Source of the DNA: VAXT01 sp038040395 | Lineage (GTDB): Bacteria; Actinomycetota; Thermoleophilia; Gaiellales; Gaiellaceae | Length of the DNA stretch: 46,056 nucleotides | Reading direction: 5' to 3' | Assembly (NCBI GenBank): GCA_038040395.1 | Contig: JBBPIJ010000019.1 | Location: 1 to 46,056, forward strand | Shown: piece by piece, positions 16,035-24,339 of the stretch | Position numbering within the stretch: the first letter of the stretch is position 1 | How the letters are laid out: the number at the start of each line of letters is the position of its first letter | Position numbers and translations under genes: made by a program | Notes under the pieces: model-generated | What the model was told of the DNA's origin: nothing | Seen by the model: only the letters and a program-made list of their open reading frames with translations | The model's database searches: none

Positions 16035-16714
16035 ATTGCGCCGAACGATTCCACGTCGAGCGAGGCGCCGCCGACCAGTGCGCCGTCCACAGCCGGCTGA
16101 GCGAGGATCTCCGCCGCGTTCTCGGGCTTCACGGAGCCGCCGTAGAGGACGGGCACGTCGAGCACGCTCTTGATCAGCGTGTGCGCTTCCTGGGCCATTT
16201 CCGGGGTCGCCGTCTTCCCGGTCCCGATCGCCCAGACCGGCTCGTAGGCGATGACGAGGTTGTCCTCGGCCTCGAGCACGGAGACCTGCCGCCGCAGGAC
16301 GTCCTCGGTCTCCCCCGCCTCCCGCTCTGCCTCGGTCTCGCCCACGCATGCGATCACCGACAGGCCGGCGTCGAGGGCGGCCTTCGCGCGCTTCGCAGTC
16401 GTCTCGTCGGTCTCCCCGAAGAACTGGCGCCGCTCCGAGTGCCCGACGATCGCGCCGTAGACCCCGAGCTCGCGCAGCATCGAAGCCGAGACCTCGCCCG
16501 TGAACGCGCCCTCGGCCTCCCAGTGGACGTTTTGAGCCGCGACCGCGATCTCCGTGCCGGCCAGGATCTGGACGGCGACCGCGAGCGAGGTGAACGGCGG
16601 ACACACGGCCACGTCGATCCCCTCGAGCGCGGGGACCTGCCGCTTCAGCTCGATGCAGAACTCGGCCGTCTCGGCCTGGCCCTTGTACATCTTCCAGTTG
16701 CCTGCGATCAGCAC
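16010..16714 (-). CDS. tpiA: Triose-phosphate isomerase
   Basis: 234 residues from the GTG at 16714, with GGAGG 6 bases upstream formed over the pgk stop. Catalytic residues are all present: Asn6 and Lys8 in GNWKMY, His92 in VGHSERR, Glu158 in AYEPVWAIGTG. The phosphate loop is YGGSVKPENA and the closing motif GALVGGASLD. It interconverts DHAP and glyceraldehyde 3-phosphate. The protein is slightly shorter than the usual 250 residues. It is third gene of gap-pgk-tpiA-gpmI, with a 1-base gap to pgk and overlap with gpmI. Confidence 0.96.
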   Translation of the reverse strand: MLIAGNWKMYKGQAETAEFCIELKRQVPALEGIDVAVCPPFTSLAVAVQILAGTEIAVAAQNVHWEAEGAFTGEVSASMLRELGVYGAIVGHSERRQFFGETDETTAKRAKAALDAGLSVIACVGETEAEREAGETEDVLRRQVSVLEAEDNLVIAYEPVWAIGTGKTATPEMAQEAHTLIKSVLDVPVLYGGSVKPENAAEILAQPAVDGALVGGASLDVESFGAICLAASRS

Positions 16715-16715
16715 G

Positions 16716-17759
16716 CTATTCCTCCGGGATTGCGGTTACGCCAGGCAATTCTTTCCCTTCCAGGAGCTCGAGGGCGGCGCCACCGCCCGTCGAGGCCCAG
16801 TCGACGTCGTCCACGAGCCCCATCTCCGTGAGCGCTCGGATCGAATCGGCACCGCCGACGACCGTGTATCCGTCTACCCTCGCGACCGCTTCGGCGACCG
16901 CCTTCGTTCCCTCCGCGAAGCGTGGCCACTCGAAGACGCCCATCGGCCCGTTCCAGAAGACCGTTTTCGCCCCCGCGATCCTCGCAGCGAAAGCCTCGCG
17001 AGTCTCGGGGCCGATGTCGAGCCCGAGCCAGCCCTCCGGCAGCGCGTCGTACGGCACGACCTTCGCCTCGGCATCCTCGCTGAACTCGGAGGCGGCGACG
17101 ACGTCGGTCGGGAGCCGAACCTCGAACTCGAGCGGGTTCTCTCCGCGGAGTTGCTCGGCCATCTTCCCCCCGATCACCACCTCGTCTGCACGGCCGCCGA
17201 GGTTTCGCAGCACCCCGAGCTTGTCGTCCACTTTCGCGCCTCCGGAGATGAGCACGAACGGGTGCTCCACCTCACGCAGGAGCTTGCCGAGCTGCTCCAG
17301 CTCGCGCTCGAGCAGCAGGCCGGCGTAGGCGGGCAGGATCTCGGCGACGCCAACCGTGGAGGCATGGGCACGATGGGCGGAGCCGAAGGCGTCGTTTACG
17401 TAGAGGTCGAGGTCGTCGGCGAGCTCGCGGGCGAACTCCGGGTCGTTGCTCGTCTCGCCCGGGTTGAAGCGCGTGTTCTCGAGGACGCGGATGCGCTCGT
17501 CGGGCAGCAGCTCGCGTAGCCGCGCTTCGACCGGCTTCATCGAGAAAGCGGGGTCATCTCCTTTCGGCCGCCCGAGGTGCGAACAGACGACGATCTCGGC
17601 GGCACTGCGCTCCAGTAGGAGCTCGACGGTCGGCAGCGAGGCGCGAATCCGCGTGTCGTCGGCGACCTTGCCGTCCTCGAGCGGAACGTTCAGGTCGGCG
17701 CGGAGGAGGACGCGCTTGCCGGCGACGTCAGCGTCGCGGACCGACCGGGGGCGCCGCAA
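16716..17759 (-). CDS. pgk: Phosphoglycerate kinase, short form
   Basis: 347 residues from a TTG at 17759, starting MRRPRSVRDADVAGKRVLLRADLNVP. The blocks DDTRIRASLPTVE, CSHLGRPKG, ENTRFNPGE, DAFGSAHRAHAS, SGGAKVDDKLGVL, NGPMGVFE and STGGGAALELLEG identify it. It transfers phosphate between 1,3-bisphosphoglycerate and ADP. Usual length is 385-400. About 25 residues seem to be missing between the first-domain helix (RLRELLPDERI) and ENTRF, where most members have an extra strand-helix with a DCxG segment. The nucleotide-site motif is GGADS instead of GGGDS. It lies 2 bases after gap. Confidence 0.95.
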   Translation of the reverse strand: MRRPRSVRDADVAGKRVLLRADLNVPLEDGKVADDTRIRASLPTVELLLERSAAEIVVCSHLGRPKGDDPAFSMKPVEARLRELLPDERIRVLENTRFNPGETSNDPEFARELADDLDLYVNDAFGSAHRAHASTVGVAEILPAYAGLLLERELEQLGKLLREVEHPFVLISGGAKVDDKLGVLRNLGGRADEVVIGGKMAEQLRGENPLEFEVRLPTDVVAASEFSEDAEAKVVPYDALPEGWLGLDIGPETREAFAARIAGAKTVFWNGPMGVFEWPRFAEGTKAVAEAVARVDGYTVVGGADSIRALTEMGLVDDVDWASTGGGAALELLEGKELPGVTAIPEE

Positions 17760-17761
17760 AC

Positions 17762-18778
17762 CTAGAGCAGGCGGTCGATGAGATCAACGAGCCGGCACGA
17801 ATAGCCCCACTCGTTGTCGTACCAGCCGATCACCTTCACCTGGTTTCCGTGCGCCATCGTGGAGAGGCCGTCGATGATGCACGAGGCCGGGTTGCCGATG
17901 ATGTCGGCCGAGACGATCGGGTCCTCCGTGTACTCGAGGAGGCCGGCCCAGTGGTCCGTGGCCGCCGCCGAGCGGAATGCCTCGTTCACATCGTCGGCGG
18001 TCGCCTCGCGTCCGAGCACCGCGACGAGGTCGGTGACGCTCCCATCGGGCACCGGAACGCGCATCGCCATCCCGTCCAGCTTTCCCTTCAGCTCCGGAAT
18101 CACCTCGCCGATCGCCTTTGCCGCTCCGGTCGAGGCGGGGATGATGCTCTGGGGCGCGGAGCGCATGCGCCGCAGGTCGGCCTTCCCCTTGCGGGTCACC
18201 GCGATCTGGTCCTGAAGCTGCTGCTCGGTCGTGTAGGCGTGGATCGTCGTCATGAAGCCCGACTCGAGCCCGAACGTGTCGAGCAGGATCTTCGCCATCG
18301 GCCCGACCGAGTTCGTCGTGCATGAGGCATTCGAGATGAGATGGTGCTGTTCCGGGTCGTACTTGTCGTCGTTCACGCCGAGCACGATCGTGATGTCGGG
18401 GTCGGTGGCAGGCGCCGAGATGACGACCTTCGTCGCGCCGGCGGTGAGGTGCTGCGAGGCGCCTTCGCGGTCGGTGAAGAGACCCGTCGACTCGACGACG
18501 ACCTCGACGCCCATGTCCTTCCACGGGAGCGCCGCCGCGTCGCGCTCCGAGAGCACGCGGAACGACTTGCCGTCGACGGAGATCGCGTCCTCCGAGTGGC
18601 TGATCTCGCCCTTCAGCACGCCGTGGTTCGAGTCGTACTTGAGCATGTGGGCGAGCACGTCCGGGGGCGCGAGGTCGTTGACGGCGACGAGCTCGAAACC
18701 AGGGGTCTTCGCCATGTACGCGCGGTAGAAGTTCCGCCCGATCCGGCCGAAGCCGTTGATGCCCACCTTGGTCGCCAT
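17762..18778 (-). CDS. gap: Glyceraldehyde-3-phosphate dehydrogenase, type I
   Basis: 338 residues from the ATG at 18778. Rossmann motif GINGFGRIGR, Asp35 in VNDLA (favours NAD), catalytic Cys153 in SNASCTTN, HAYTTEQQLQD, and the C-terminal WYDNEWGYSCR are all present. It oxidises glyceraldehyde 3-phosphate to 1,3-bisphosphoglycerate. It is the first gene of the gap-pgk-tpiA-gpmI-sigma run. The promoter should lie in the 72 bases shared with the divergent glycoside hydrolase gene. Confidence 0.97.
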   Translation of the reverse strand: MATKVGINGFGRIGRNFYRAYMAKTPGFELVAVNDLAPPDVLAHMLKYDSNHGVLKGEISHSEDAISVDGKSFRVLSERDAAALPWKDMGVEVVVESTGLFTDREGASQHLTAGATKVVISAPATDPDITIVLGVNDDKYDPEQHHLISNASCTTNSVGPMAKILLDTFGLESGFMTTIHAYTTEQQLQDQIAVTRKGKADLRRMRSAPQSIIPASTGAAKAIGEVIPELKGKLDGMAMRVPVPDGSVTDLVAVLGREATADDVNEAFRSAAATDHWAGLLEYTEDPIVSADIIGNPASCIIDGLSTMAHGNQVKVIGWYDNEWGYSCRLVDLIDRLL

Positions 18779-18850
18779 CGTCCTCGGTCGAGTCTAACCG
18801 CCCGTTCGGGGGATAGCCCCCGCCTCATTGCCGTCGAGGAATGAGGACGG

Positions 18851-20323
18851 ATGAAGCGTCTTGCCGTCACCTTTGCTCTCGCCTGCGCGGGATTCGCGCT
18901 CGCGAGCCCGGCTCAGGCTGCCATCACCGTGGGTGTCACCGACGGCCACCCGATCGGCCAGCCGGACGGCGGCGCAGCCTTCTTTGCCCTCATGAACGAC
19001 GTGGGCCTCCAGGAAGTTCGTTTCAGCGTGCCGTGGGACGCGACCCAGCCGCTGACGATCCCGAATCAATCGCAGATCGAGAGCGTTCTCCCTGTCGCGA
19101 CGCTTCGCGGGATCAAGGTCGTCTTCTCCGTGGCGCCCGCCAAAGCACGCTCCATCACCGTGCCCGGGGCTTCGGCGCAGTTCGTCGCTTATCTCGACCT
19201 CGTCGCGCGCACCTTCCCGACGGTCAAGGACATCGTCGTCGGCAACGAGCCCAACCAGCCCCGGTTCTGGCAGCCGCAGTTCGACCTCAACGGCAGAGGC
19301 GTCTCCGGCGCCGCGTACGAAGCGCTGCTCGCGCAGAGCTACGACGCGCTGAAGGCGGTCGATCCGACGATCAACGTCATCGGCGTCGGGCTCTCGCCAC
19401 GAGGGAACGACAACCCGCGCGCCTCCGGGAACGTCTCGACCTCGCCGGTCAAGTTTCTCCAGGGAATGGGAACCGCGTATCGCGCGAGTGGTCGCACGAA
19501 GCCGTTGATGGACGAGCTCGCGTACCACCCGTATCCGAGGACGGACAGGAGCTCGCTCATCGAGGGGTATGTCTGGCCGAACGCAGGCGTCACGAACTTC
19601 GATCGGATCAAGCAGGCGTTCTGGGATGCCTTCGGCGGCACGGGCCAGAAGACGTTCGAGCAGGGCCTGCGCGTGAAGTTCGACGAGGTCGGCTGGCAGG
19701 TCGCGGTCGCCCCCGAGTCACTCCCAGCCTATTTCGGCGTCGAGAACATCGTGCCGACCACCGAGGCGGCGCAGGCTTCGATCTACGCCGGCCTGATCCG
19801 CTACGTCGCCTGCGACCCCGCCACCGACTCCGTGCTCTTCTTCGGTCTCCGCGACGAGCCGAACCTCGACCGCTGGCAGGCCGCGCTCATGCGCGCCGAC
19901 GGCTCCACCCGCCCCTCGTACGACGCCGTGCGCTCGACGATCGCGGAGACCGGCGGGAACTGCGCCGGGGCCATGCGCTCGTGGCGCCACTCGACGGCGG
20001 TCGACGGCGCAACCGCGACGTTCCGGAGGGACCGTCGGCTTCCAAGCCGCGTGGACTCCTGGGCATTTCTCGCCTCAGCGCGCGAAGACGCGCTCTTCGA
20101 CGCAGGGATCTATCGCGTGACCCGCGCACGGCCCACGCTCACTTCGAGGACGCTCGGCCGGACCGGCCGCCTGGACGCCCACCTGACTCGCTACGTGCGC
20201 TTCCCCACGCGGCGACTGAGGCCCGGGACGTACGTCTACTCGATCCGCTTCCGCGCCGAGGCGAACCTGAGCCGCTCGACGCGCCGCACGAGCCGCCCGT
20301 TCGTCATCTACCGAGCGCGGTAG
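18851..20323 (+). CDS. Secreted clan GH-A-like glycoside hydrolase (paralogue 1)
   Basis: 490 residues with a signal peptide (RLAVTFALACAGFALASPAQA) after a GAGGA-type ribosome binding site. A TIM-barrel of the cellulase/GH39-like type is suggested by strand patterns. The acid/base candidate is Glu133 in VVGNEPNQPRFW, and the nucleophile candidate is Glu279 in VKFDEVGWQVA. HPYPR and RDEPNLDRWQ are further barrel motifs. The last about 100 residues, after the barrel, form a separate beta-rich basic domain (RVTRARPTLTS...TYVYSIRFRAEANLSRSTRR). Substrate is not predictable. A paralogue with the same motifs lies at 28060-29232. Confidence 0.8.
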   Translation: MKRLAVTFALACAGFALASPAQAAITVGVTDGHPIGQPDGGAAFFALMNDVGLQEVRFSVPWDATQPLTIPNQSQIESVLPVATLRGIKVVFSVAPAKARSITVPGASAQFVAYLDLVARTFPTVKDIVVGNEPNQPRFWQPQFDLNGRGVSGAAYEALLAQSYDALKAVDPTINVIGVGLSPRGNDNPRASGNVSTSPVKFLQGMGTAYRASGRTKPLMDELAYHPYPRTDRSSLIEGYVWPNAGVTNFDRIKQAFWDAFGGTGQKTFEQGLRVKFDEVGWQVAVAPESLPAYFGVENIVPTTEAAQASIYAGLIRYVACDPATDSVLFFGLRDEPNLDRWQAALMRADGSTRPSYDAVRSTIAETGGNCAGAMRSWRHSTAVDGATATFRRDRRLPSRVDSWAFLASAREDALFDAGIYRVTRARPTLTSRTLGRTGRLDAHLTRYVRFPTRRLRPGTYVYSIRFRAEANLSRSTRRTSRPFVIYRAR

Positions 20324-20599
20324 CCAAAACTCCAGGCGTTGCCCTGGCACGCGCCTGCGTGACTGGTAGAGCCGTCCAGTCGGCCTAGTTGTAAACGCCG
20401 CCACGAGTGCGCAATACTTGTTTTGCGGCGGGTCTGTGCTCGTCCGGCGACGGATTCAGACCCCGTCCGTCGTCAAGGTCCGGAGCGCGGTTCAACGGGA
20501 GGAGGAGGTCGTCCTCGGAGCTTCTCCTCCGGCCCGCCGCACTATTTTCCCTCGAGTGTTTTGAGGGGTGGCGGCTCGACCAAATGCCGCCACCCCTCA
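20324..20599. other. Intergenic region with strong hairpins downstream of whiA
   Basis: About 273 bases between the GH gene (+) and whiA (-), convergent, with no convincing gene. A perfect 14-bp inverted repeat (TGAGGGGTGGCGGC and its complement, 20562-20575 and 20586-20599) begins exactly on the whiA stop codon and probably ends its transcript, although there is no T-run. Around 20447-20471 the core GGATTCAGACCCCGTC resembles a decayed copy of the palindrome found in gpmI. Confidence 0.55.
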
Positions 20600-21514
20600 G
20601 CGCTCCGCGAGATGGACGATCCTCGCGAGCCGCCGTTGTACCGCTGATTTCGTGGCCGGCGGGCTGCACTTGAGCGCGAGCTCGCGCAAGGACAGCGACG
20701 GATGCCGAAGGCGGAGACGAGCGATCTCAGCAAGCTTCGACGGCAGCTTGTCCAGGCCGCGCCGCTCGAGGCGCTTGACCGCTCTGATCTGAGCCTGCGC
20801 CGCTCGGCTCGTCCTGACGAGATTCGCGTGATCGGCGTTCGCCAGCCGGTTCGCCCGCGCCTTCGTCGCCCCCATGACGCCCTGCTCCTCGAAGGCCAGG
20901 ACGGCATCGCTCGCTCCCGCCGCCGCCAGCGCATCCGCGATCGGGCCCAGCCCCTTCGCGTAGGCGATCGCGTGCCGGCCCCGCTCCAGCACAGTCAGCG
21001 TCACACCCACCTGCTCCGCCACGGAGGCCACGAACTTGGCACCCTCACGCGTGGCGCTCCGCACCTCCAGGTGGGGTGAGCGCGGACCGGAGAGCGTGCC
21101 GCTGCCGAGAAGCGCTCCGCGCAGGTACGCCCCGCGGCAGCACGCGCGGGCGACGACCCGCTTCGGCGGACGCTCGAGCGGCGCAAGGCCGGAGCTGACG
21201 ATGCCCGCTTCACGCAGCACCTGGTGTGCGCGGTCCTCGCCGGCGACGTGAAGCTGATAGCGCGTCTCTCGCCCGAACGCGTGGCGCTGATACGTGCGGA
21301 TCTCGGACGTCACGCCCAACTCTCGGAGCAAGCTGAACGCACGGCGCGCCGCAGCGGGGCTCGCGAGGTCGAAGTGCAGAGCGATCTCTCCGCGGCCGCG
21401 CAGATGCAAGGACCCCGCGGTGTGCGCGAGGCCGGAGAGCTCCGCGAGCCGGTCGCAGTCCCTGCGCGGCGCGATCCCGGCCAGCTCGTTTCGGAGGTCT
21501 TCAGACAGCGACAC
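20597..21514 (-). CDS. whiA: Sporulation-type regulator WhiA
   Basis: 305 residues from the GTG at 21514, which overlaps the end of ogt by 14 bases. The N-terminal LAGLIDADG-like domain pair (RNELAGIAPRRDCDRLAELSGL, FDLASPAAARRAFSLLRELGV, CCRGAYLRGALLGSGTLSGP) is followed by the C-terminal helix-turn-helix domain (LPSKLAEIARLRLRHPSLSLRELALKCSPPATKSAVQRRLARI). WhiA is a DNA-binding transcription factor needed for cell division and sporulation genes in streptomycetes, and is widespread in Gram-positive bacteria. Its usual partners rapZ and yvcK are not next to it here. Confidence 0.93.
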   Translation of the reverse strand: MSLSEDLRNELAGIAPRRDCDRLAELSGLAHTAGSLHLRGRGEIALHFDLASPAAARRAFSLLRELGVTSEIRTYQRHAFGRETRYQLHVAGEDRAHQVLREAGIVSSGLAPLERPPKRVVARACCRGAYLRGALLGSGTLSGPRSPHLEVRSATREGAKFVASVAEQVGVTLTVLERGRHAIAYAKGLGPIADALAAAGASDAVLAFEEQGVMGATKARANRLANADHANLVRTSRAAQAQIRAVKRLERRGLDKLPSKLAEIARLRLRHPSLSLRELALKCSPPATKSAVQRRLARIVHLAER

Positions 21515-21971
21515 CCTCGAGCTCCAGTAGCCGGCGCTTGTACTCGACTCCCAGAGAGCCGTACGAGCCCAGCCCGTCCGCTGCCACGACGCGATGGCAC
21601 GGGACAACAAGCCCGAAACGGTTGTGAGCGCACACCGAGCCGACCGCACGCTGCGCGTTCAAGTGCCCAGCGAGCGCCGCAACTTCGCCGTAGGTGGCCG
21701 TCTCTCCGTACGGAATCGCGCGTATCGCGTCCAGCGCCGAGCGCTGGAACCCCGTACACCACTCGAGGTCGAGCTCGACGTCGGCGAAAGAGTCTTGGGC
21801 ACCGGCGAAGAACGCAACGATCCGCTCCACCAGCGAGTCACTCGCCTTCGCAACGTCGTCCCGGAACTCCGGGCTCGGCAGCTCGTGCCACGCCAGCAGC
21901 TCGTCCTCGAAGATGAGCTCGCCCATACCCCAGCCCTCGGCCTCGTACGCCACGCGTCGAACCGGCACCAC
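21501..21971 (-). CDS. ogt: Methylated-DNA-protein-cysteine methyltransferase
   Basis: 156 residues as drawn from the GTG at 21971; an ATG at 21926 (MGELIFEDELLAWHE) is a reasonable alternative. The C-terminal domain has the full MGMT signature: FQRSALDAIRAIPYGETATYGEVAALAG, the Arg finger region RAVGSVCAHNR, and the acceptor Cys125 in VVPCHRV. It removes methyl groups from O6-methylguanine in a suicide reaction. The N-terminal domain is short and atypical. It overlaps the start of whiA. Confidence 0.92.
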   Translation of the reverse strand: MVPVRRVAYEAEGWGMGELIFEDELLAWHELPSPEFRDDVAKASDSLVERIVAFFAGAQDSFADVELDLEWCTGFQRSALDAIRAIPYGETATYGEVAALAGHLNAQRAVGSVCAHNRFGLVVPCHRVVAADGLGSYGSLGVEYKRRLLELEGVAV

Positions 21972-22022
21972 CCGAATGTAGCGGCCCGCGCCCTTCCAGC
22001 CTCACGCGGGCCGCTCTGCGAT

Positions 22023-22568
22023 CTAGGTATCCGTATTCTCGATCTCGGTGTGAACGACCTCACCGTCGCGGGTCGTGTACGTCAGCTCGATCTCCCGGTA
22101 CACGAACGTGAGGGTTTCGAGTGGGATCGCGGCTCCACTCGCTCCCTGCTGGACCGAACTGATGATGACGTCGGTCAGCTTGTACTCCATGTACAGCCGG
22201 CCAGACCCACCGGGCCGATCGACTGTGAGCACCACCTGCTGGATGTGCTGCCCCTCGGCGCACTTCTCGGCGAGTTTCGGCGAGGCCTTGTCGACCGTCT
22301 TCACAATCGACAGCTCCTGCAGGTCTGCCCTGCCGGTACCTCCGCCCCCGCCGCCGCCAGCAGTGGCTGTGCTGCTCACGCCCCACGACCAAGACTCGAC
22401 GGCGATCGAGTTGCTACCCGGGTCCCCGCCCTGGATGCCCTGGATGACGACGTGGCCGGAGGTGCGGTCGGCCGGGAGGTCGCCGCCGCTTACGGCGAAT
22501 GCAGCGGCTGCCGCAACGACCGCGGCAACAGCCGCGATCAGCCCAACCAACATGATCTTGCGCTTCAT
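22023..22568 (-). CDS. Secreted Hcp-like (T6SS tube-protein family) protein
   Basis: 181 residues with a cleavable-type signal peptide or anchor (IMLVGLIAAVAAVVAAAAAFAVSG). The rest matches the Hcp fold (PF05638) in order: VVIQGIQGGDPG, IAVESWSWGVS, a poly-Gly linker, ELSIVKTVDKASPKLAEKC, QHIQQVVLTVDR, YMEYKLTDVIISSVQQGA, LTFVYREIELTYT. In proteobacteria Hcp hexamers form the tube of type VI secretion and carry no signal peptide. No other T6SS gene is present here, and this type of bacterium is not expected to have one. It may be a surface ring protein. It is divergent from pruA. Confidence 0.82.
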   Translation of the reverse strand: MKRKIMLVGLIAAVAAVVAAAAAFAVSGGDLPADRTSGHVVIQGIQGGDPGSNSIAVESWSWGVSSTATAGGGGGGGTGRADLQELSIVKTVDKASPKLAEKCAEGQHIQQVVLTVDRPGGSGRLYMEYKLTDVIISSVQQGASGAAIPLETLTFVYREIELTYTTRDGEVVHTEIENTDT

Positions 22569-22634
22569 GGCGTCTCCTTCGGTCGGTCGCGGGCGTGGGC
22601 GGTGGACGATCCCACTTCCCTAGAATCCAAGACC

Positions 22635-24296
22635 GTGAGCAGCCCCGGCATCTTCCGTCCCCCGAAGCCGGTCAACGAGCCGGTCAAGGACTACGCGCCC
22701 GGCTCGCCCGAGCGCGAAGAGCTGCGACGGCGCCTCGACCAGATGCAGAACGAGCGGGTCGAGATACCGCTCGTCATCGGCGGCGAGGACGTCGAGACGG
22801 GAAAGACTGCCGAAGTCGTGATGCCGCACCGGAAGAGCCATGTCCTCGCCGACGTCCACCAGGGCGGCGCTCCCGAGGTCGAGCGTGCGATCGAAGCCGC
22901 CGCCGAGGCCTGGGAGGACTGGTCGCGCATGGCCTGGGAGGAGCGCGCGGCGATCTTCCTGCGCGCGGCCGAGCTGCTCGCCGGCCCGTGGCGCTCGACG
23001 CTCAACGCGTCGACGATGCTCGGCCAGTCGAAGACCGCGCACCAGGCCGAGATCGATGCCGCCTGCGAGGTGATCGACTTCTACCGCTTCAACGTCGAGT
23101 TCATGACGCGCATCTACGAGGAGCAGCCCATCTCCTCGCAGGGAGTCTGGAACCGCATGGAGTACCGGCCGCTGGAGGGCTTCGTCTTCGCCGTCTCGCC
23201 GTTCAATTTCACCGCCATCGGCGCCAACCTCCCGGCGAGTGCCGCGCTGATGGGCAACACCGTCCTCTGGAAGCCCGCCGGCACCGCCGCCTACTCGGCG
23301 CACTTCCTGATGCGCCTGCTCCAGGAGGCGGGCCTCCCGCCGGGTGTGATCAACCTCGTCTACGGGCCGGGCGCGACGATCGGAGACGCCGCGCTCGCGA
23401 GCCCGGACCTCGCCGGCGTCCACTTCACCGGCTCGACCGGAGTGTTCAACTCGATGTGGAACACGATCGGCTCCAACGTCGCCAAGTACCGAAACTACCC
23501 GCGGATCGTCGGCGAGACGGGCGGAAAGGACTTCATCGTCGCGCATCCCTCCGCCGACGTGGACGCACTCGCGACCGCGATCGTCCGGGGCTCATTCGAG
23601 TACCAGGGGCAGAAGTGCTCGGCCGCTTCCCGTGTCTACGCGCCGGCGAACCTCTGGCCCGAGCTGCGCGAACGGCTCGCCGAGCAGGTTGGACAGATCA
23701 AGATGGGTGACGTCGCCGATTTCGAGAACTTCATGGGCGCCGTCATCGACTCCGCCTCGCTGAAGACGCAATCGGAGGCAATCGAGGAAGCTCGGGCGCA
23801 CAAGCAGACCGAGGTGCTGGTCGGGGGCGGCGTGAACGACGAGGAGGGCTACTTCGTCGAACCGACCGTGATCGAGACGAAGGATCCAGACTTCCGGCTC
23901 CTGCGCGACGAGCTCTTCGGGCCGGTCGTCACCGCGTACGTGTATCCCGAGGCCAAGTGGAGCGAGACGCTCGAGCTCGTCGACCGGACTGCGGCGTACG
24001 CGCTCACCGGCGCAGTCTTCGCAGACGACCGCAGCGCAGTCGTCGAGGCGAAGGACGCGCTCCGCCACACGGCGGGCAACTTCTACGTGAACGACAAGCC
24101 GACCGGCGCGGTCGTCGGTCAGCAGCCCTTTGGCGGCGGGCGGGCCTCGGGAACCAACGACAAGGCGGGCTCGATGTGGAACCTCATCAGGTGGGTCAGC
24201 CCCCGCACGATCAAGGAGACCTTCGTCCCGCCAACGGACTACCGCTACCCGTTCATGGCGCCGGATACGGACGGCTCAGGCCCCGACAGGTCCTAG
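22635..24296 (+). CDS. pruA: L-glutamate gamma-semialdehyde (1-pyrroline-5-carboxylate) dehydrogenase
   Basis: 553 residues from the GTG at 22635. The long N-terminal extension (PKPVNEPVKDYAPGSPERE...RVEIPLVIGGEDV) is typical of the P5C dehydrogenase family. Following blocks include NFTAIGANLPASAALMGNTVLWKPAG, FTGSTGVF, ETGGKDF, the catalytic Cys in YQGQKCSAASR, and GNFYVNDKPTGAVVGQQPFGG. It oxidises glutamate semialdehyde to glutamate in proline degradation with NAD. No proline dehydrogenase gene is adjacent in this window. Confidence 0.95.
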   Translation: MSSPGIFRPPKPVNEPVKDYAPGSPEREELRRRLDQMQNERVEIPLVIGGEDVETGKTAEVVMPHRKSHVLADVHQGGAPEVERAIEAAAEAWEDWSRMAWEERAAIFLRAAELLAGPWRSTLNASTMLGQSKTAHQAEIDAACEVIDFYRFNVEFMTRIYEEQPISSQGVWNRMEYRPLEGFVFAVSPFNFTAIGANLPASAALMGNTVLWKPAGTAAYSAHFLMRLLQEAGLPPGVINLVYGPGATIGDAALASPDLAGVHFTGSTGVFNSMWNTIGSNVAKYRNYPRIVGETGGKDFIVAHPSADVDALATAIVRGSFEYQGQKCSAASRVYAPANLWPELRERLAEQVGQIKMGDVADFENFMGAVIDSASLKTQSEAIEEARAHKQTEVLVGGGVNDEEGYFVEPTVIETKDPDFRLLRDELFGPVVTAYVYPEAKWSETLELVDRTAAYALTGAVFADDRSAVVEAKDALRHTAGNFYVNDKPTGAVVGQQPFGGGRASGTNDKAGSMWNLIRWVSPRTIKETFVPPTDYRYPFMAPDTDGSGPDRS

Positions 24297-24339
24297 CACG
24301 CTGCCGCGCGTCGATCGGCAAGAGCTCGAGGCTCACGTC

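Noticed and set aside
16035..16604. N-terminal extension of the gpmI frame
   Set aside because: It lies inside tpiA and is Arg/Gly-rich; gpmI homology begins at the TTG at 16034.
20324..20560. Possible SRP, RNase P or 6S RNA in the gap before whiA
   Set aside because: None of the conserved RNA blocks were found; only simple hairpins.
21594..22634. N-terminal extension of the pruA frame
   Set aside because: Antisense to ogt and the Hcp-like gene; pruA homology starts at the GTG at 22635.
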